Source of the DNA: Panaeolus papilionaceus | Lineage: Eukaryota; Basidiomycota; Agaricomycetes; Agaricales | NCBI GenBank assembly: GCA_015501605.1 | Contig: JADNRZ010000042.1 | Location: forward strand, 1-64,000 | Direction of reading: 5' to 3' | DNA: 64,000 nucleotides | Part shown: positions 46,793-59,800 of the stretch, piece after piece | How positions within the stretch are numbered: position 1 is the first letter of the stretch | Layout: every line of letters begins with the position of its first letter | Position numbers and translations under genes: made by a program | Notes under the pieces: generated by a model | Database searches by the model: none | The model's input: the letters and a program-made list of their open reading frames with translations, nothing else | Told to the model about the DNA's origin: nothing

Positions 46793-47028
46793 TTGCAAGG
46801 GATGTCATCCTAACCCCTTTTTGACGCCATCCTATGGGTTTAGCCTGAAGGTCTAATAGGCATGACGCCAAGCTTCAACCGGCGAGCACTGCACATGATT
46901 CCTATGCAGCTATTGGTCTTGCTTGGAGGTTGATATGGTCGTCGTAACGTTTGAACCTGTTATAACCAGTAAGCCTAAAAACATTCTCTTGTGGTTTACG
47001 GACAACTAACGCTTGTCCCAAGCCAGCC

Positions 47029-47439
47029 GTGCTACGACGGATGATAAGTACTTACCCTCAGACTGCTGGACACGAATCCAGCCTTCTTCCGTCACAACCT
47101 CTGGCGAGATATTCCATTCAGCAATCTTCCTCATCCTATACCACAGTTGTTGACCCAGATGCTGGCGCCCGCCTTGACGCGTTGTTGTCAAATCCCTTAT
47201 CAAATCCACCTACCAATCCAGTTCCACAGCAACCACTCACTTTGCAGGACGAATACCCGTTTCAATGCTGGAACTGGGACCTATGGAGTCATTTGCCTCA
47301 TTTTCTGTATTCAGATTCTCTTCCCTCATCAGCTTCTCTTCAACCGTTACTGTGGACTGGCGGGATATCTTGGAATACAATATGCGATTGCTTTGAACCC
47401 TTAACGCTAAACCACGGTAGCACGAATACGACAATTTGA
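47029..47439 (+). CDS. Hypothetical short protein, doubtful
   Basis: An open frame of 136 codons (MLRRMISTYPQTAG start) ends only 7 bp from the convergent stop codon of the F-box gene at 47447. The sequence is Ser/Pro-rich first and Trp/Leu-rich later (FQCWNWDLWSHLPHF). It has no visible domain, signal peptide or intron. It could be a small real gene, a last exon, or antisense to the F-box 3' UTR. The close convergent spacing makes at least overlapping 3' ends likely if both are transcribed. Confidence 0.3.
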   Translation: MLRRMISTYPQTAGHESSLLPSQPLARYSIQQSSSSYTTVVDPDAGARLDALLSNPLSNPPTNPVPQQPLTLQDEYPFQCWNWDLWSHLPHFLYSDSLPSSASLQPLLWTGGISWNTICDCFEPLTLNHGSTNTTI

Positions 47440-47446
47440 TGATCTC

Positions 47447-48825
47447 TCAAAACTTGGCCATCCAATCCTTTTCGTCCTCATCTACCCCCTCCGCCTCCTC
47501 GAAACCCGAATCCGTCCGCACCACGCGATATGCTGTTTTGCCCCCAAACAGTTCGAAACGCTTCAAGCTCGCAAGGTCCTGCATGAAGATTCTGGATATT
47601 GTCCTTCTGCCTTTGATGCCTTGTAAATCTGGGTATATACTTTCCTCTGCTCCATCAACAATCCGAATTGGTGTTCGAAATACCAGAGTTTCCAGACCAC
47701 TCATGTCAGGCATTCTCCACGTCTCTACATCGGTGGAGTGCTGAATAGGCTGGGCGCAAGCGCGTCAGAAAACCTTCCGAGCCAAGGATAGATTTGGTTA
47801 CATACATGTTCAGTGTAATCCGAAATCTTGAGATATTTGAGCTTGCCCGTAGCACTCAATACATGTCGCGCAAATACAATCGAGTTTCTGAATGTCCCAT
47901 AATATTTGCGAACAACCCACAAACTTCGTAGATTTTCGAGACGTGCAAGTCGTTCGTATACCGTCAGATCTTCGAAGTCTGTGTAGTCCGTCATCTCGCA
48001 ACGAATGTTCTCGACAGTATCCAAATTGCAATTCCTGAGTTTGTGCAACACGCCCCCGGTCGTATCCAGGATCCGCAAATTTTGGAACGTTGAACTCGCC
48101 ACCACCATTTTATGTCCACTCGTCACTACACATGCCCCTCTTCCAAACTTCATCATCTTCAGGCTGGGTTGTGAGGCGAAAAAGTGGGTGAGAATATGCA
48201 CGAGGAAGAAGTCGTTTGTGAATGTCTTCAGCTCGAATGGTAGGTCCTTTCGCAGAAGCCGATGCACATGTGAATCATTGGGCCGACCCAGGTCTTCAAT
48301 CTGCTTCCCATTGACAAATTCAATGTTCTCACTGAGCAACTGCTTCGGTAGACTCTCCCATCGAAGGTTGCTGATATCCACCAGTTGAAGCCTAGGATCA
48401 TCCATCTGCAAAATTTGCAAATCCTCCAAATTGATACACGTTTTCAGCGCTCGTCCCACATTCCCCAACGTATCCACATCGGATCCTGTGCCCATGAACG
48501 GAAGTTTTGTGCCTTGTGCGGTGATAATCTTGCGAGGGAGGTGTAAAGCGATGCTTGTTGTTGCGAGGCTGAGATCAGGATGCTCACGAACAGTGTCGGA
48601 CCACACCTTCATCGCATACATACCTCTGAGGGAGATGTTAACATAGAGACTAGCTTTGCACTGGTTATGGAAAACGCGAGATACACGGATGAGGCTGTAG
48701 AGATCCCGTTGACTGTATACAACCGAGTTGATGATGGCTGCACATATTTCAGCAGGAAGATCGCTCTGCGGGTTATATCCGTCAATATCTGAATTTGGGC
48801 GGGGAAGGTCGACTGCCAATGTCAT
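47447..48825 (-). CDS. F-box protein (paralogue of the gene at 28.3-29.8 kb)
   Basis: Two exons: 48825-47806 and 47740-47447, phase 0, intron 65 nt, giving 437 residues. An F-box lies at about residues 22-60 (LPAEICAAIINSVVYSQRDLYSLIRVSRVF), with YVNISLRGMYAMKVW after it and LRR-like segments (MKFGRGA, LRILDTTGG, LKYLKISDYT). Exon 2 reads HSTDVETWRMPDMSGLETLVF. The intron position (just after LKxLKISDYTxx) and phase are those of the plus-strand paralogue 18 kb away, confirming both models. Its likely role is substrate adaptor of an SCF ubiquitin ligase, substrate unknown. Confidence 0.78.
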
Positions 48826-49111
48826 GGCGAGTCAGTGATATGGTTTGATTGTGGAAGCCAGGACAAACCGAGCGTATCCCACGAACAGCGGTTGCCTGAA
48901 AGAAAATAGGAGCGAAAGAAAAGTCTCACAAGCACGGGGCAACTTGGAAGGTTTGTCCCTGTTGCTGCATATTGTCATGCCTGACTTGAGCATAATTATA
49001 TTTTGAAAATGACCCAAAGCGATTCGTGGCATATAAATATGCAAGTAAACATTTAATTATCAATAAATAAGTAGAGTGTTGAATGTCTACTAGTAATCAT
49101 GGTTCAAACAA
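48826..49111. other. Intergenic region
   Basis: Short AT-rich spacer between the F-box gene promoter and the 3' end of the GPI-protein gene. Nothing else is seen. Confidence 0.5.
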
Positions 49112-50147
49112 TCACACAACCACGAGGGCCACATAGGCTATCATGCCGGCGATGAACACGTTGACGTTCGAGAAACCATAGATAGAGAACCCTACACCGG
49201 TGTTAGTGGGGCTAGGTATAGGCGAAGACAAAATGGGGGAATCTGATGCATCAGCAGAGGGGGAAATCGAAGTGGGAAGGGCAGCCACAGAGGAAGAACT
49301 GACGGTGAGGGATACATCAGTAGTGGAGGGACCAATGGTAAGGATAGACGTGGTGACGAGTCTCTGGGTAGATGAGACGGTAGACGGCCCCTGGGTAGAA
49401 GGTGTTATGCTGGAGGAGATACTGGTGGTCGAGGAGGGAGTAGCGCTGGAAGATGTGTTGGTTCCGGGAGCGTTATTGCGAGTTATCGAGAAACTAGGAC
49501 TGGCATTGTCGGCATTTCCGAATACTGCACAAAATAGGTCTGTTATTTGGGATCCAGATAATTCTGAAGCTTGACAACTTACAAACAATAAGATAGTCGT
49601 CGAGAGGAGGAACGTCTGGCACAGTGATTTGTACACTACCGTCGCGTATGTTAAACCCCTTCGCTAGAGGATGTGCTGTTCGAAGACAAGATCATCGATA
49701 TCAGCAAAGTTTACTTGAGTTCAGAAAGTTGCGATCATGATATGATGCTATGCTGATCATATTTGATTCCATACAGTTGATCCGCCAAGCACATCGGTTC
49801 AAACGATTCGACTTACAGCGATTTAATCTAAGACCCCACTCTTGAGTGTAGCTTCGACCAAGAAAAACCTGGCCAATGGGATTGTTAATTTGTGAATCCG
49901 GAGGAAAGTTGTTCGTCTCCCTATCGGCACGAATGCCCCTGTTAGCACAGTTGCATGATTCGCTTGACAATAAACTGCATGCTCACCAAGTAACAGTCTG
50001 AACACTACCCACAACCCAAACAGAACTGGCATCGGGCTTGATGATGAGCGGGGAAACTGGAATCCGACGAACCAACGACGGACTGACATGCGCGACAGCA
50101 GATGACACAAGAGCAAGCACCGTCACCAGAGCTTCGGTGGAGAACAT
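49112..50147 (-). CDS. Kre9/Knh-like Ser/Thr-rich GPI-anchored cell-wall protein
   Basis: Four exons: 50147-49987, 49938-49817, 49675-49583 and 49524-49112, with phases 2, 1 and 1, giving 262 residues. After a signal peptide (MFSTEALVTVLALVSSAVA) come the motifs of the Ser-Thr-rich GPI-anchored family: VWVVGSVQTVTW, IGQVFLGR, HPLAKGFNIRDGSVQITVP, DDYLIVLFG and ASPSFSIT. A Ser/Thr-rich linker and a hydrophobic C-terminus (VNVFIAGMIAYVALVVV) for GPI attachment follow. In yeast the Kre9/Knh1 relatives act in cell-wall beta-1,6-glucan assembly, and the basidiomycete members are only presumed wall proteins. The ATG at 50147 was chosen over one 18 nt upstream because it gives the better leader. Confidence 0.85.
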
Positions 50148-53100
50148 TATATATATAATAAGCAATCACTTGTGGAATCTGCCAGCCGATATGCGATAGA
50201 ACTGTTGGAGGACCAGTGTGAGGGATGCCTGAACTTGATGTTCTCAGATGTTCGGGAAGCTGTATAAATAGCAGAATCGGTGGCACTAGTAATATTTCGA
50301 TAGTGAATCGAGTGTCTGTCTGATGATCATTCTCCCATCATTCTGTGATACCATGTAGACTAGGGAGAGACCGGGGCTCTGTATGTATACATGGGTAGGG
50401 TTGTTCAGGTGGAGAGCTAACAGGGGCCAACGTCTTAAAGATTGATGGCGGATACTTTCTCGGACCTCGAATGTGAAGCTAGAGGATCTAAAGACACCAT
50501 GCACTGACTACAATATGAAAATACATTCAACATCGGAGTATACGAATTTAATTAGAGGATTATTAGTCGGAAGAAATCATCGGATTCTTTGCCTCAGGCT
50601 TAGACTATACTCACATAGATTCACCTCAGGTTCGCGTCCTCCGATGAATCTCCAGCTATCCCTCTCGATACCTATGCATCCACCTCACAGGTTTTTTGAT
50701 GCTATCATGTTTGCTTTTCAAGTGCATTGTCCCTGTGCCTCTCCATATCTTTTTGTTATGCGGGTGCTGTTGTCCTTGGGGACGATATCCATACCTATGC
50801 AGCCCATCTGGTGTTATACTTTGAACCATTTCATGTCTAAAAACTTGCACTGTCTGCTATCCTGGCCTCTGCTAGACGCTGTTCAATTGCGCTCTTCTGC
50901 ATGTTATTTTCCCAGCTTGAAGCTTCACGACGCCATCCAAACGGCGTACATACATAGATGAGCTATAGGCTCCCCTGACTTCCCGAGATGCGATGAAATC
51001 AAACATCGCCTTAGTGGAGTGTTTCAACAGCGCTCTCGCGAGACGCCAAGAGCATGCTAAAGCCAGTCACTGGGTCAAAGTTACGTTTACTTACGAGGAG
51101 TTATGTGCATACAACGACAATAGAGGTACATCTGTACGTCTGTTGACAATGTCTACAACCACGGGTGTGGCCATATAAGCCTGCCACCTTGCTCACGAAC
51201 TCCCCATTTTTAGTGCTCAGAAGTGCTTTGAATGTCACTCCCTGACAATAATATGTACTCCCACCAATTCATGGTCATGACACGTTGTGAATGTGGGAAA
51301 TGAAGCAGAAGATTGGAACGCTGGTGATTGATATTGCTCAGATTGGTATTAACGAGCGCTAATTACAAATAATCATCCATCAAATTTGACTCTCCCAACC
51401 CCCAACTCGCGCGTATCAGCACGAGGACCCCAGGAACAATTCCACTACTCTCTACGGCACGTTCGACGTATATATCTATATTCTGCACGCCTTGGTCATT
51501 CCCAATTCATTGTACATACATTCTAACTCACCGAGCAGCTGAATGACTGAATGTACGATTGCAAGTGAATGAATGAATGAATGAGTTCGAGGCTGAAAAG
51601 CCGAATCCGCCGCAGATGTGAGACTCGGACTCGGACTCGGATGGGTCGAGCGCCGAGCGGGATGACTGAGACACGGCCTATGTTTCTGCGAGAAAGGGAT
51701 GAATGGGAGAGGACTAGGACTAGGACGGATCAGGCGAACAGCAACGACTAGGTCCAGGAGACATTGCGCCGTCATCGCCTCGCAGACCCGTCACGGTCTC
51801 GCCTATAATCAACCCCAACAACAACGCTTAGCCGAAGTGAATTTTCACTTCGACTTTGTTGAATGTTCGAATGATGAGGTATTTATATGCTGTTACACAT
51901 GTACATATGTCCGAATTCCTCTGTATAGCAGTCGTAATCACATCACATCGAAGCTCCCCAGTCACCCGCTCCCACGAGTCCCATCACGTTCGATAACCTC
52001 GTGTTTCAACGACAACACTGCCCTCATCAGTGGATTTGATACTTGGCGGTTTCTTCTCGTTATCCAGGGTTATACGCCATGTGTATGCATCATGAAGGGT
52101 CGAAGTGAGATGAGAGAGCATGAGGAGAAACGTCGGGGTTGTACGTTACATTACTGACTTCTGGCTTATGTTATGTTATAGGGATTGGGACGCACGAGCA
52201 CATGGGTATGAATCAGGATGGGAAATTGGGAATTGTTGCACATCAGGGTTGGGCTAGGCTTCGAATTCATCGTGGATATGTCATGGGCATGTTGCTTGTT
52301 GTGGGGATTATTATTATCACGATTTTTGTCTGGGTTTCGTCGTCACTCACGTACATATCTCATGATATTTTATTATCCCCAACACGTAGATCAAAATCAC
52401 TGCCCGTGTCTCTTAATGTAAGGTAAGTCTTGTTCGTCGACTCTCTTTGCATTCCCAACCACTGGCATGCAGCCAACAGTGACCAACCCGTGTGGTCATG
52501 TCAGGCGTAAGCAAGCGATAGGTATATACATTGTGCATCGCTCGAATGACACTGACACTAGCACGGACTTGACATCGACATCGACGTTGCATGAACCATA
52601 GTACTACAATTGATAAGGGATCAATTGCAAGTTTTCACTATGTGCTTAGCGTGGTGCTAGCGTTTGTAAGTAATGACATCTCGAATAGCCCTTCATTTTC
52701 TCCATCGAGGAGAAAACTTTCTTTCTCCAAAGTTCTTTCTTTCTGTCCGCGTATAAATAACCACAGCGTAGCTCTAGAATACCTCAAGTTATACATACCG
52801 TGTCGATTCAATTCGATCAAACTGAATGGAAATGAATGATATGCGCCCCAACGAACAGATGGATAACATACATATACTTAAATTTGTAGCCGTCGCGTCG
52901 CACCAAGCTACCTTTATTATCATCCCACAAAAAACAAAATAAATATAAAACAAAACGGCCAGCTGAAGGCTGTCGTCATACCCACCGGCAACTGAAGCGG
53001 CGAGCGCTAGGCTCCTGTCTGATTTAAATTGCAATTGAGCAGTTTCCCTTACTTACTCCCTTTATGTACTGGCTCAGCAGCTTAGTATTACCAGATTGTA

Positions 53101-54876
53101 TTGCAAAAGGAAAAGTATCGTCAAGGGGACGACGGCGTAGTGCGGAGTCCTAGTTGGTCGCTATAAATACTTGCATGGAATGACGGCCATACTACGCCAT
53201 ACCCCAGTACTTACTCACCTCCTTGAGCACTTGAGTATCATACCACGAGCTTTGTGGTATATTCATCGTCGAAAATTACTGGTAGAGGGATTCGTAGATG
53301 ACCTTTGGCGAAGTAAGTCAGTATGCAAGTAATAAGGATACCTCCTTGATACACTCCGTGATTACCGCCCATAATAGAATTAATCCTAATAGCCAAGTAT
53401 GCGTGGCGTAATTCTTCCTGGCAAGAGAGCGATGGGAGCGGATGCAGGTGTGTGTGTATGTGTGCGTCGCATGGGTATGGGTATTTGCCTACTTATCATA
53501 CTTAATGAAGCGTGTTTGCATGTTACGTTTTATTCCGTGCTATCGCAATTGCACATGCTCGCCAGTTTCGTACTTATGTAGACTCTTCGACTGTAGAGTG
53601 ACGTAGAGTGAAATGATAATGATGACGGCGAGCCTGAATGAAGCCTCGGAGATGCGATTTCCCCGGGATTTGCATAACCCGTTCGCCCGTTCACTCATTC
53701 ACCGACTCACGCACTCAGCCATCTGTCTCGTCCGAGTTATCATTTCGAACCTCAAACTGATGTAGATAATGAGTTGACTTGACTTGGCCGGCGTGTATCG
53801 CAATGAACGGGGTGCATGAGAATTATGTAGTTGAGTTAAGGTTCGGAGGAATGAAATGGCGAAAGATGGACAGGAGGACGGGAGAACAGGTGACATAGGT
53901 GATGATGGGCAGGATGGGTAAATACCACCTGCTGAGCCAGAGAATTAAGGTGATAGGGAGGTCACCGGGGACAACGAGCGGTACGACGGCGCGTATGGTG
54001 TTATACCGTGACGGAGATGAGCGACTCGGAAGAAGCGGGGATTACTGACGGGCGCAATGGAGCGTTGAGGTTTACCATAGCGCTCAACGATATTCGGCTC
54101 GCGACTCTGTGGGCCGTGAGCGGGGAAGGTATCTAAGCGCTGGAATGGTCAAACCATAACTGGAATAAGTACCATAAACAGAAGGGAATGGAAGCATAGC
54201 GCTGGGCTGGGGTATGTTGATACCCAATTGGGGATTATGGGTATGCGTTCAATTATGATCTAATACTTACACAGTGGAGCTGAAATTTAAACTGATGGTG
54301 TCGGTGTCAGTATCGGGGTGTGGTGTTGTATGGTATGGTGCGGATCATCGTTAAATGAATAACGATTTTAGTTATGTAGCTATGTTATGTTTTTAGTGGA
54401 GGGTTGCGGTAGGTTGAGATTTGAGAAAGGCACAACCTAGACATGACTCGGAAGGACCTTTCTTTCTGTTGTTCGTCTCGTATAAAGTCACCTTCAGCTC
54501 CCACACTTCACTTCATTTACTTAATGAACACCTCAATTCTCGTGTGATTCCAGAGGGAGAGAATAGTGACGCCATACCAGCGTCAGTGGGCTCATCAACG
54601 ACGCGCCGGACTGGCAGAGTTATCCATCACTGATCATCATGCAGGCACTGGACTTGGTTATTCGGTTCGGAGGGCAATGAACCCTTTAGTCTTTTTTGAC
54701 TTGCCTGGAATGGTAATTCTTCATTTTACGAGGTGTTAAGTGCGCGGTATGATAGACTGTCGTTGCTCACTGAAGAGACTCAGAGAGAGAAAGAGAAAGA
54801 GCGGGCGAGACAAGATCCCGATTCGCTCATCCAGATCATCTTTACATAATTAACCAGAAAAATAAAATAAATAAAA
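50148..54876. other. Long intergenic region with simple repeats
   Basis: No gene is supported in almost 5 kb. Simple repeats include GAAT at 51568-51583, CGGACT at about 51628-51641 and GGACTA near 51711-51723. Scattered frames of 60-160 codons (for example 50473-50961 and 51699-52157) lack ATG context, splice partners and domain resemblance. Confidence 0.45.
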
Positions 54877-55302
54877 ATGGTATTGTTGATTTCTTCACGT
54901 GAGTATCCGGGGTCTCGGCGTGTGATGGGTTGGTTGAAGGTTCTGGAGTTGGGCTGCGTTTTGGTGAGGTTTTCCAGGGTCCACTATCGGATGGTGTTTC
55001 TTGTCTTTGACTCCGCCCTCCACATCCCCACCACCCACTTTTTCTTTTTTTCCTTATTTTTCGTTGGAAATTGCTGGTAGGCTTGAGTGCCTGTTAGCTT
55101 GACGAAATAAAGAGGGAAAGGAAAGACAGTCAGTCAAAAGGAAACGGACTAGGGGAGGAAGGCAGAAGGAAGGAAGGAAAGGGTAGAGGGAAATCTCAAT
55201 CCAACCAACTCGACTCACCTCACCACCACTTTCCACACATCTAAAATCACCCAAAAATTCCCTTTTTCTTTTCATTTTCATTTATTTTAATTCTACGCAG
55301 TC

Positions 55303-56873
55303 ATGTCATCACTACCCTCCCGTTCACTTGATCATCCATGGCCTAACAAAACCGAAGAACCAGTACCCTACACCCACCACTCCCCCCGCGCACCCAAACG
55401 CCGGAGAACCGCGCAACCCGACCCAAACCCTGCGCCCCAGGATCAACCACCCCCCTCTCCCTCGCCAGCTCCAACACAGCTGCCCCAGTCGTCGTCATCA
55501 TCATCACTGGCTCTGTCCACCCGCCAGGTGATAGCTGACCAAGCCCAGGTGGCGAGAGCACGCCAGCAGTGTCAGGTCTTTTCAGGCAACGATGTCTTTT
55601 CGTGCTTCCCTACGGCGGGTACCTCTATCCCTCAGGGAGAGTGGGCTTCATTCGTCTGTGCGTCTCCTTTCCTTTTTTTATATCTTGTGTTATGTGGAGA
55701 ATAAATAAATCTAACGTTAATGTGATGTTGGATCAAATAGGGAACTCTCGTCGTCCTGAACTCACACAAACCAACCTCGTCGACATCTTCCTCTTCCGCG
55801 GCGACTCGCAACAACAAATCCTACACTTCCACAACGTCGTCAATCCCTCTGATCAATCAGGGCTCATCAGAGCACGCGTGAACGATACGTGGTTCGGCGC
55901 GGACGGGCTCAAGTTCAATAATCGCAACGTCACCTTCCCGTTTTATTGGGTCATCATACGCTCTGATAAAACCCTGGATGGGAATCAGGTAGCTCAGCCC
56001 ATATTCTCAGCGGTGCAGACGACGGTCCTGGATAGCGTTGCGAGTGCGAGTGCGGCAGCGGCAGCATCGTCATCGTCTGCGGCGGCGGCGTCGTCACTGG
56101 CTTCGTTGACTGCTACCTCTGGTGCGAACTCACCCAGCGGAAACGTGCAGCGAGCGTCATCAGGGAACTCATTCCCTCGATGGGCCATCGCCGTCATCGT
56201 CGTGCTCGGCTTTTTGGCGATTGCTGCTCTGTGTATACTGGTCTTCTTGATCCTGCGCAGGCTGAGGAAGAGACGGGAGAGGGAGAACTCGGCGCGGAAT
56301 TCGATGGGGAGCAGTTCGCCGATGATGCCGAGGGGTGCTGGAGGGGGAGGAGCGACGAGTACGGTCACGGGAGGTGAGGGGGAGAGGGAGATGGTGCAGA
56401 ATTATACAGGCGAGGGATCGCAGCCCCTACTCCCGCCCACCGTTCTCGCAGGGGGCGTAGCAGGCTCGACGACACATTCACATGGGCACTCGCATTATGG
56501 CGGTGGTGCACCAGGGACGACGCACTCGCATGATGGAGCGAGCACGATAAGTGGAGATGGCGCGGGTGCGCTGTTTAGTGGTGCGGATGCGGCGATTATG
56601 GCGGATGCGTTTAGGAAGATGTTGAGGAAGCCAGAGTTCCCGGTTGGGGGCGTGGAGGAGGGGGGTCATGGGTATAGTGATGAGGAGGCGGAGACGAGTG
56701 GGGGGCATGGGGATAGGAGTAGGAGGAGGGGGACGGACGATACGACGGGGGCAATTGAGAGCCCGACGAGGGCGGGACATGAGGTGTTGTCGAGAGAGCT
56801 GGCGGAGGAGGGCAGGGATATTAGGAGTGTAGCAAGTTCGAGAGGGGTGAGGGTTGAGCATGGGGATTCGTGA
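55303..56873 (+). CDS. Conserved-looking fungal single-pass membrane protein
   Basis: Two exons: 55303-55657 and 55741-56873, phase 1, intron 83 nt, giving 495 residues. A Pro-rich N-terminal stretch precedes a compact domain (CQVFSGNDVFSCFP, IPQGEWASFVWNS, VDIFLFRGDS, NDTWFGADG, FPFYWVII), a Ser/Ala-rich stalk, one TM (WAIAVIVVLGFLAIAALCILVFLIL, about residues 280-305), RRLRKRRE, and a Gly/His-rich tail. From memory, similar proteins are common in basidiomycetes, but I know no established function. The ectodomain should need a leader, yet none is in this model. A small exon 54877-54898 (MVLLISS) ending at a GTGAGTAT donor would join in phase at the AG before 55301 and add a few hydrophobic residues, but this is speculative. 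Confidence 0.7.
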
Positions 56874-59800
56874 TGAACTCTTTTTTTTGTTCTTTTATTT
56901 TTATTTTTGGATGATTTCAGACCTTTTACATTGCAACTTTTTTTTCTTCTATTCTTTTGGATTCTTTATTTTTTTTTGTTAGTTTAGTTTAGTTTAGCTG
57001 TTCGTTGCTTTAGTTTGACCTACCCTATCCCGCCCAAACATCCAAACATCATCACCACCACGATTACCTCCTATACATACGTCGTTTTCATACCCAAACC
57101 CATCTACGCATACCCCGTCTCATTCTCATTCTTTCATTGCCTTTCTTTTGCAGTCATCAATTCTGTCCTGTTCTCTGGTTCAACCACGATTGTCGCTCCT
57201 TACCACATTCATTTCAAGTTCATTTCTTTGTCGTTGTTCTCCTCTTCCTCTTCCTCTTCCTCTTACCTCCCCTTCCTCTTCCGCTTACTTTTCGCCATGT
57301 GTCCTTATGAAATCCCCCCCCACCTAAGCCATTACTGTTACTTTTATTTGAACTGAATTGAACTTCGCACTATGTCGTTTTTAGTTACCTCTTTCTGTTT
57401 ACATTCATCTTACACGGGTTTTTTTACTCCTCTTTTTTTACTTAGATTCATTGTTGCAATGCATGTGTTTTTAAAGTGTTGTTGGTTCGTTGGTGGCGTG
57501 ATGAGAGGTTTTTTTTATTTTTTTATTTTATTTTTTGCATGCTTTGTTCGTTCGTTCCGTCTATCACCCCACGCATATGGATCTCTCTACTCGCGTACCC
57601 ACACGTTCGGTGTTGATGTTGATGTTCTCCGTTCTCACCCCGCCATCGTCTTTCCTGCGTACTTGTACCCACCGCTCCACCTCCTATCAATCAACCAGCA
57701 CACCCTCGAGGTCGTGTCTGAGTTCTGTGTTATGGTTCTCTTTTCTTTCCTTCTTTGATTTGGATGGTTGGTTTGATGTGATGGCGCATATAGGGGGGTG
57801 GTAGGCGACCTCGGCGACGGACTCTTGACTTTCCTTGTATTTTTTTCTTTCTTTCTTGTCGCGTTAAATGCGCTGCGATGCTTCTTCTCACTCGTTCCGT
57901 TCTTCGAGTTGGGTTGTCTCTTTTCTTGTTCTCATTCTCGTTTTTCTTTTTTCTTTTTTTGTTCTGATCTTGTCCCACATTTCTCATCCCCTCGCATTCA
58001 CCTTGATCGTCGTACGTTTCTTCATTGTCAAAATTAAATTTAAACTTGTATCGAATTTTCTTGTTCATCTTCAATCCACTCGTCGTGCATATACCCGTAT
58101 TATTGGCTATTATATCAGGACTCTTCCAACCCTGTCATGTGTTTCTACTTCCCTTTTACACTTACTCACCCCTCGCCTCGCATAATAGTTCCTCAGCTTC
58201 AAGTTCAAAATTGTACACCTTATGCAGTACCCATTCACGTTCATGTTCACGTCTTGTCTTGTCTTATCTTGTTATGCGTTACTTACTACACCTGTTGGTT
58301 GTCGTTATACACTTACTTTTACCTTTTCTTGTCTGAGAAAAAACCTAGTGTCGTACTCTTCCCGAACCCCTCTTTCCCCGCTGCAGCGTGTCTTTGCGCT
58401 TCCTGTCCGACCCGATAATTAGTCATTCGGCGCGCAAGTTGAACTCGGAAAGAAGGAGTGATGCGTCTCTCACTCAGACTGGCAAGATCTCAAGATGCAA
58501 CACAGCACGAGAGTAGGGTGGCTTTTGCTAGTGATTCTGATTCTGATCCTGATTCTGATTCTATCCACTGGCATGGCTTGGCTTGGGACCGACTCGCAGC
58601 TCGAGTCGTGGACATGATGGATCATGTTTCCGCAGATTTATATACATGTCTATGTATGTCGCTTTTCGACAATTTGGTCGGTTGGTCGGGGGTTTGGGGA
58701 CGATGATGCCGACAGGCGACGGGTATTAAATTGAATTGGCTCGAGGAGACGTCGGTGTCAATGTCATAAACGATGTCGATGAGAATCAGTCCGCAGCTCT
58801 GATTCCCTATTCTCCGAGGTGAGTGAGTAAGTGATCCAACGGAAGGGCGCAGTGCGACGAGGGGATTTATGTAATACACCGCTGGGCGTTTTGCTCTTGT
58901 TCATTCCCTAGACTCAGAACAAACGTCGTGGACGGACGACATCATTCCGGATGGTATGTACATGAACTACGAACTGCCTTTTTTCTAAACATCTAGAACG
59001 TCATTTGTCGCACCTATTTTACTTGCTTCTGCTAGAACCTCTCATCTATTTTAGATCCGTGTGCGATAAAATAATAACTTGATACAATGATAGCAATACT
59101 TTCATAGTTCCAGTTTCGGCAAGGCGTGGTGTGCTATTTATAACTCTGAATTTTGAGGTGGTGTCGGAAGTTACATGCCGTGAGGATTCAAGGACTCGGA
59201 GTACAGAATTACACATATTCAACTTGAAGGCCAGGTTGCGACTGGTTGAATTAATTGTTCAGCAGGAGGCCGGAAGGCTCTCGAGCGTAATTCAACTTAA
59301 ATTGAATGAATTTAGTTGAGCTCCGAGGCCCGAGTCCGAAGAGAACTCACGAAAGAAGAGAAGAGAAAAGAAAAGATGGAAGAGAAGATGGGCCCTGGGG
59401 GCACGCGTCAGTGCCATGCCATGCTGTGTGAGGTTGAGCTACAGACTATTCGCTTTGAATTTGTGCAGAGTCTAAGGACTGTCTTGCGCTCATCTGGACT
59501 TGACTCACCTCCCGCGTCTGCGTCTGTCCTGTGCTCTACACATCGTGTAAGTCATCACACATTCTCAGCGGGTCTCTATGTGATTCTGACGTAGAATTAG
59601 AACGATCCAAGTATAAAATTGGAGATTATTATAATCATATTGAGCACAAGTTTCTCCGAGTCGTGTGAGGAGACTGTGGAGCATGAAATGAAGGTGGGAT
59701 TGATGTTCCTAGGATTGTTATTCGAGTATTACTTATTCGAGAGGGACAATGGACGGTGATAATGAAGGGGTGATAAGACGAATAGGTATTTAGAATTCCA

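Noticed and set aside
51560..51730. GAAT, CGGACT and GGACTA runs as possible CRISPR-like or regulatory repeats
   Set aside because: They are ordinary short microsatellites without spacers.
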